This document shows positions 42,428-42,542 of a stretch of DNA of 42,542 nt, in pieces (the first letter of the stretch is position 1; every line of letters begins with the position of its first letter). The notes below the pieces were generated by a model. The model was given only the letters and a program-made list of their open reading frames with translations. It was not told the origin of the DNA and did not search any database. This stretch comes from an uncultured Clostridium sp. (GTDB taxonomy: Bacteria; Bacillota; Clostridia; TANB77; CAG-508): positions 1-42,542 of the forward strand of contig CAOKRC010000012.1 in the NCBI GenBank assembly GCA_948471035.1, given 5' to 3'. The position numbers and the translations under genes are program-made.

Positions 42428-42542
42428 AAATATCCCCTTTTTTATAATACTACTCACAAAACGCAAAGTTTGTCGAATTTTGTAAGTTAATCGAGTAGAG
42501 AATAAATAATTATTTTATTTATTCCCTCTCACACCACCATAC

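Noticed and set aside
1..42542. CRISPR array, rRNA, prophage or transposase genes
   Set aside because: No regularly spaced direct repeats with unique spacers, no rRNA segments and no integrase or transposase-like proteins were seen. The 21-bp and 40-nt tandem repeats belong to a coding region and to the antitoxin RNA.
42465..42542. AT-rich hairpin at the right edge of the window
   Set aside because: GAGAATAAATA faces TATTTATTCCCTC with mismatches; the neighbouring gene is outside the window, so it cannot be assigned.

Overview
The window is strongly AT-rich. Its conserved gene order (ylxM, ffh, rpsP, khpA, rimM, trmD, rplS), strong purine-rich ribosome binding sites and clostridial-type intergenic repeats point to a low-GC Firmicute. 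An anaerobic, probably uncultured, gut member of the Clostridia is my best guess; no sequence here fixes the genus. Nearly every gene is on the minus strand. The one clear exception is a small coiled-coil gene at 19163-19630.

Layout from left to right: a tRNA-Leu(UAG); the SRP/ribosome operon (rplS to ylxM, 261-4522); a small accessory insertion with two unrecognised genes and palindromes (4670-5583); mutS and miaB (5690-9704); a type III toxin-antitoxin locus of the ToxIN/AbiQ class (9795-10533); nadD, tmk, metG and glmM (10625-15286); a tyrosine phosphatase/kinase pair for capsule control (15287-17703); an orphan HipA-like kinase and a heptad-repeat protein (17723-19630); then a surface-polysaccharide locus of about 20 kb (19734-40419). 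Two surface/membrane proteins close the window.

The polysaccharide locus reads right to left. A VanZ-like protein and an initiating sugar-phosphate transferase come first. They are followed by an Alg14/Alg13-like glycosyltransferase pair, a TupA-like ATP-grasp protein, several further glycosyltransferases, two hexapeptide acyltransferases, an epimerase, a Wzy-type polymerase and a Wzx flippase. A perfect consensus promoter then starts a second block: ugd, a second VanZ, rfbD, a decayed acyltransferase, rfbA, rfbC, rfbB, a degenerate Wzz/BY-kinase and an LCP ligase. Together they predict a Wzx/Wzy polymer containing rhamnose and probably glucuronic acid, attached to the wall by the LCP protein and controlled by a tyrosine kinase and its PHP phosphatase.

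The most unusual observation is a shared coding anomaly. Both ffh (essential) and mutS are split by one extra base, and in both the zero-frame codon at the break is CGG; dropping the C restores a full-length, family-typical protein. I read the in-frame triplets of the other genes and found only one further CGG, in a small accessory ORF, among roughly 12,900 codons. This suggests +1 recoding (or four-base decoding) at an avoided, possibly unassigned CGG codon. Assembly error remains the main rival explanation. The second highlight is the toxin-antitoxin RNA, whose 40-nt repeats hold a small stem supported by compensatory base changes.
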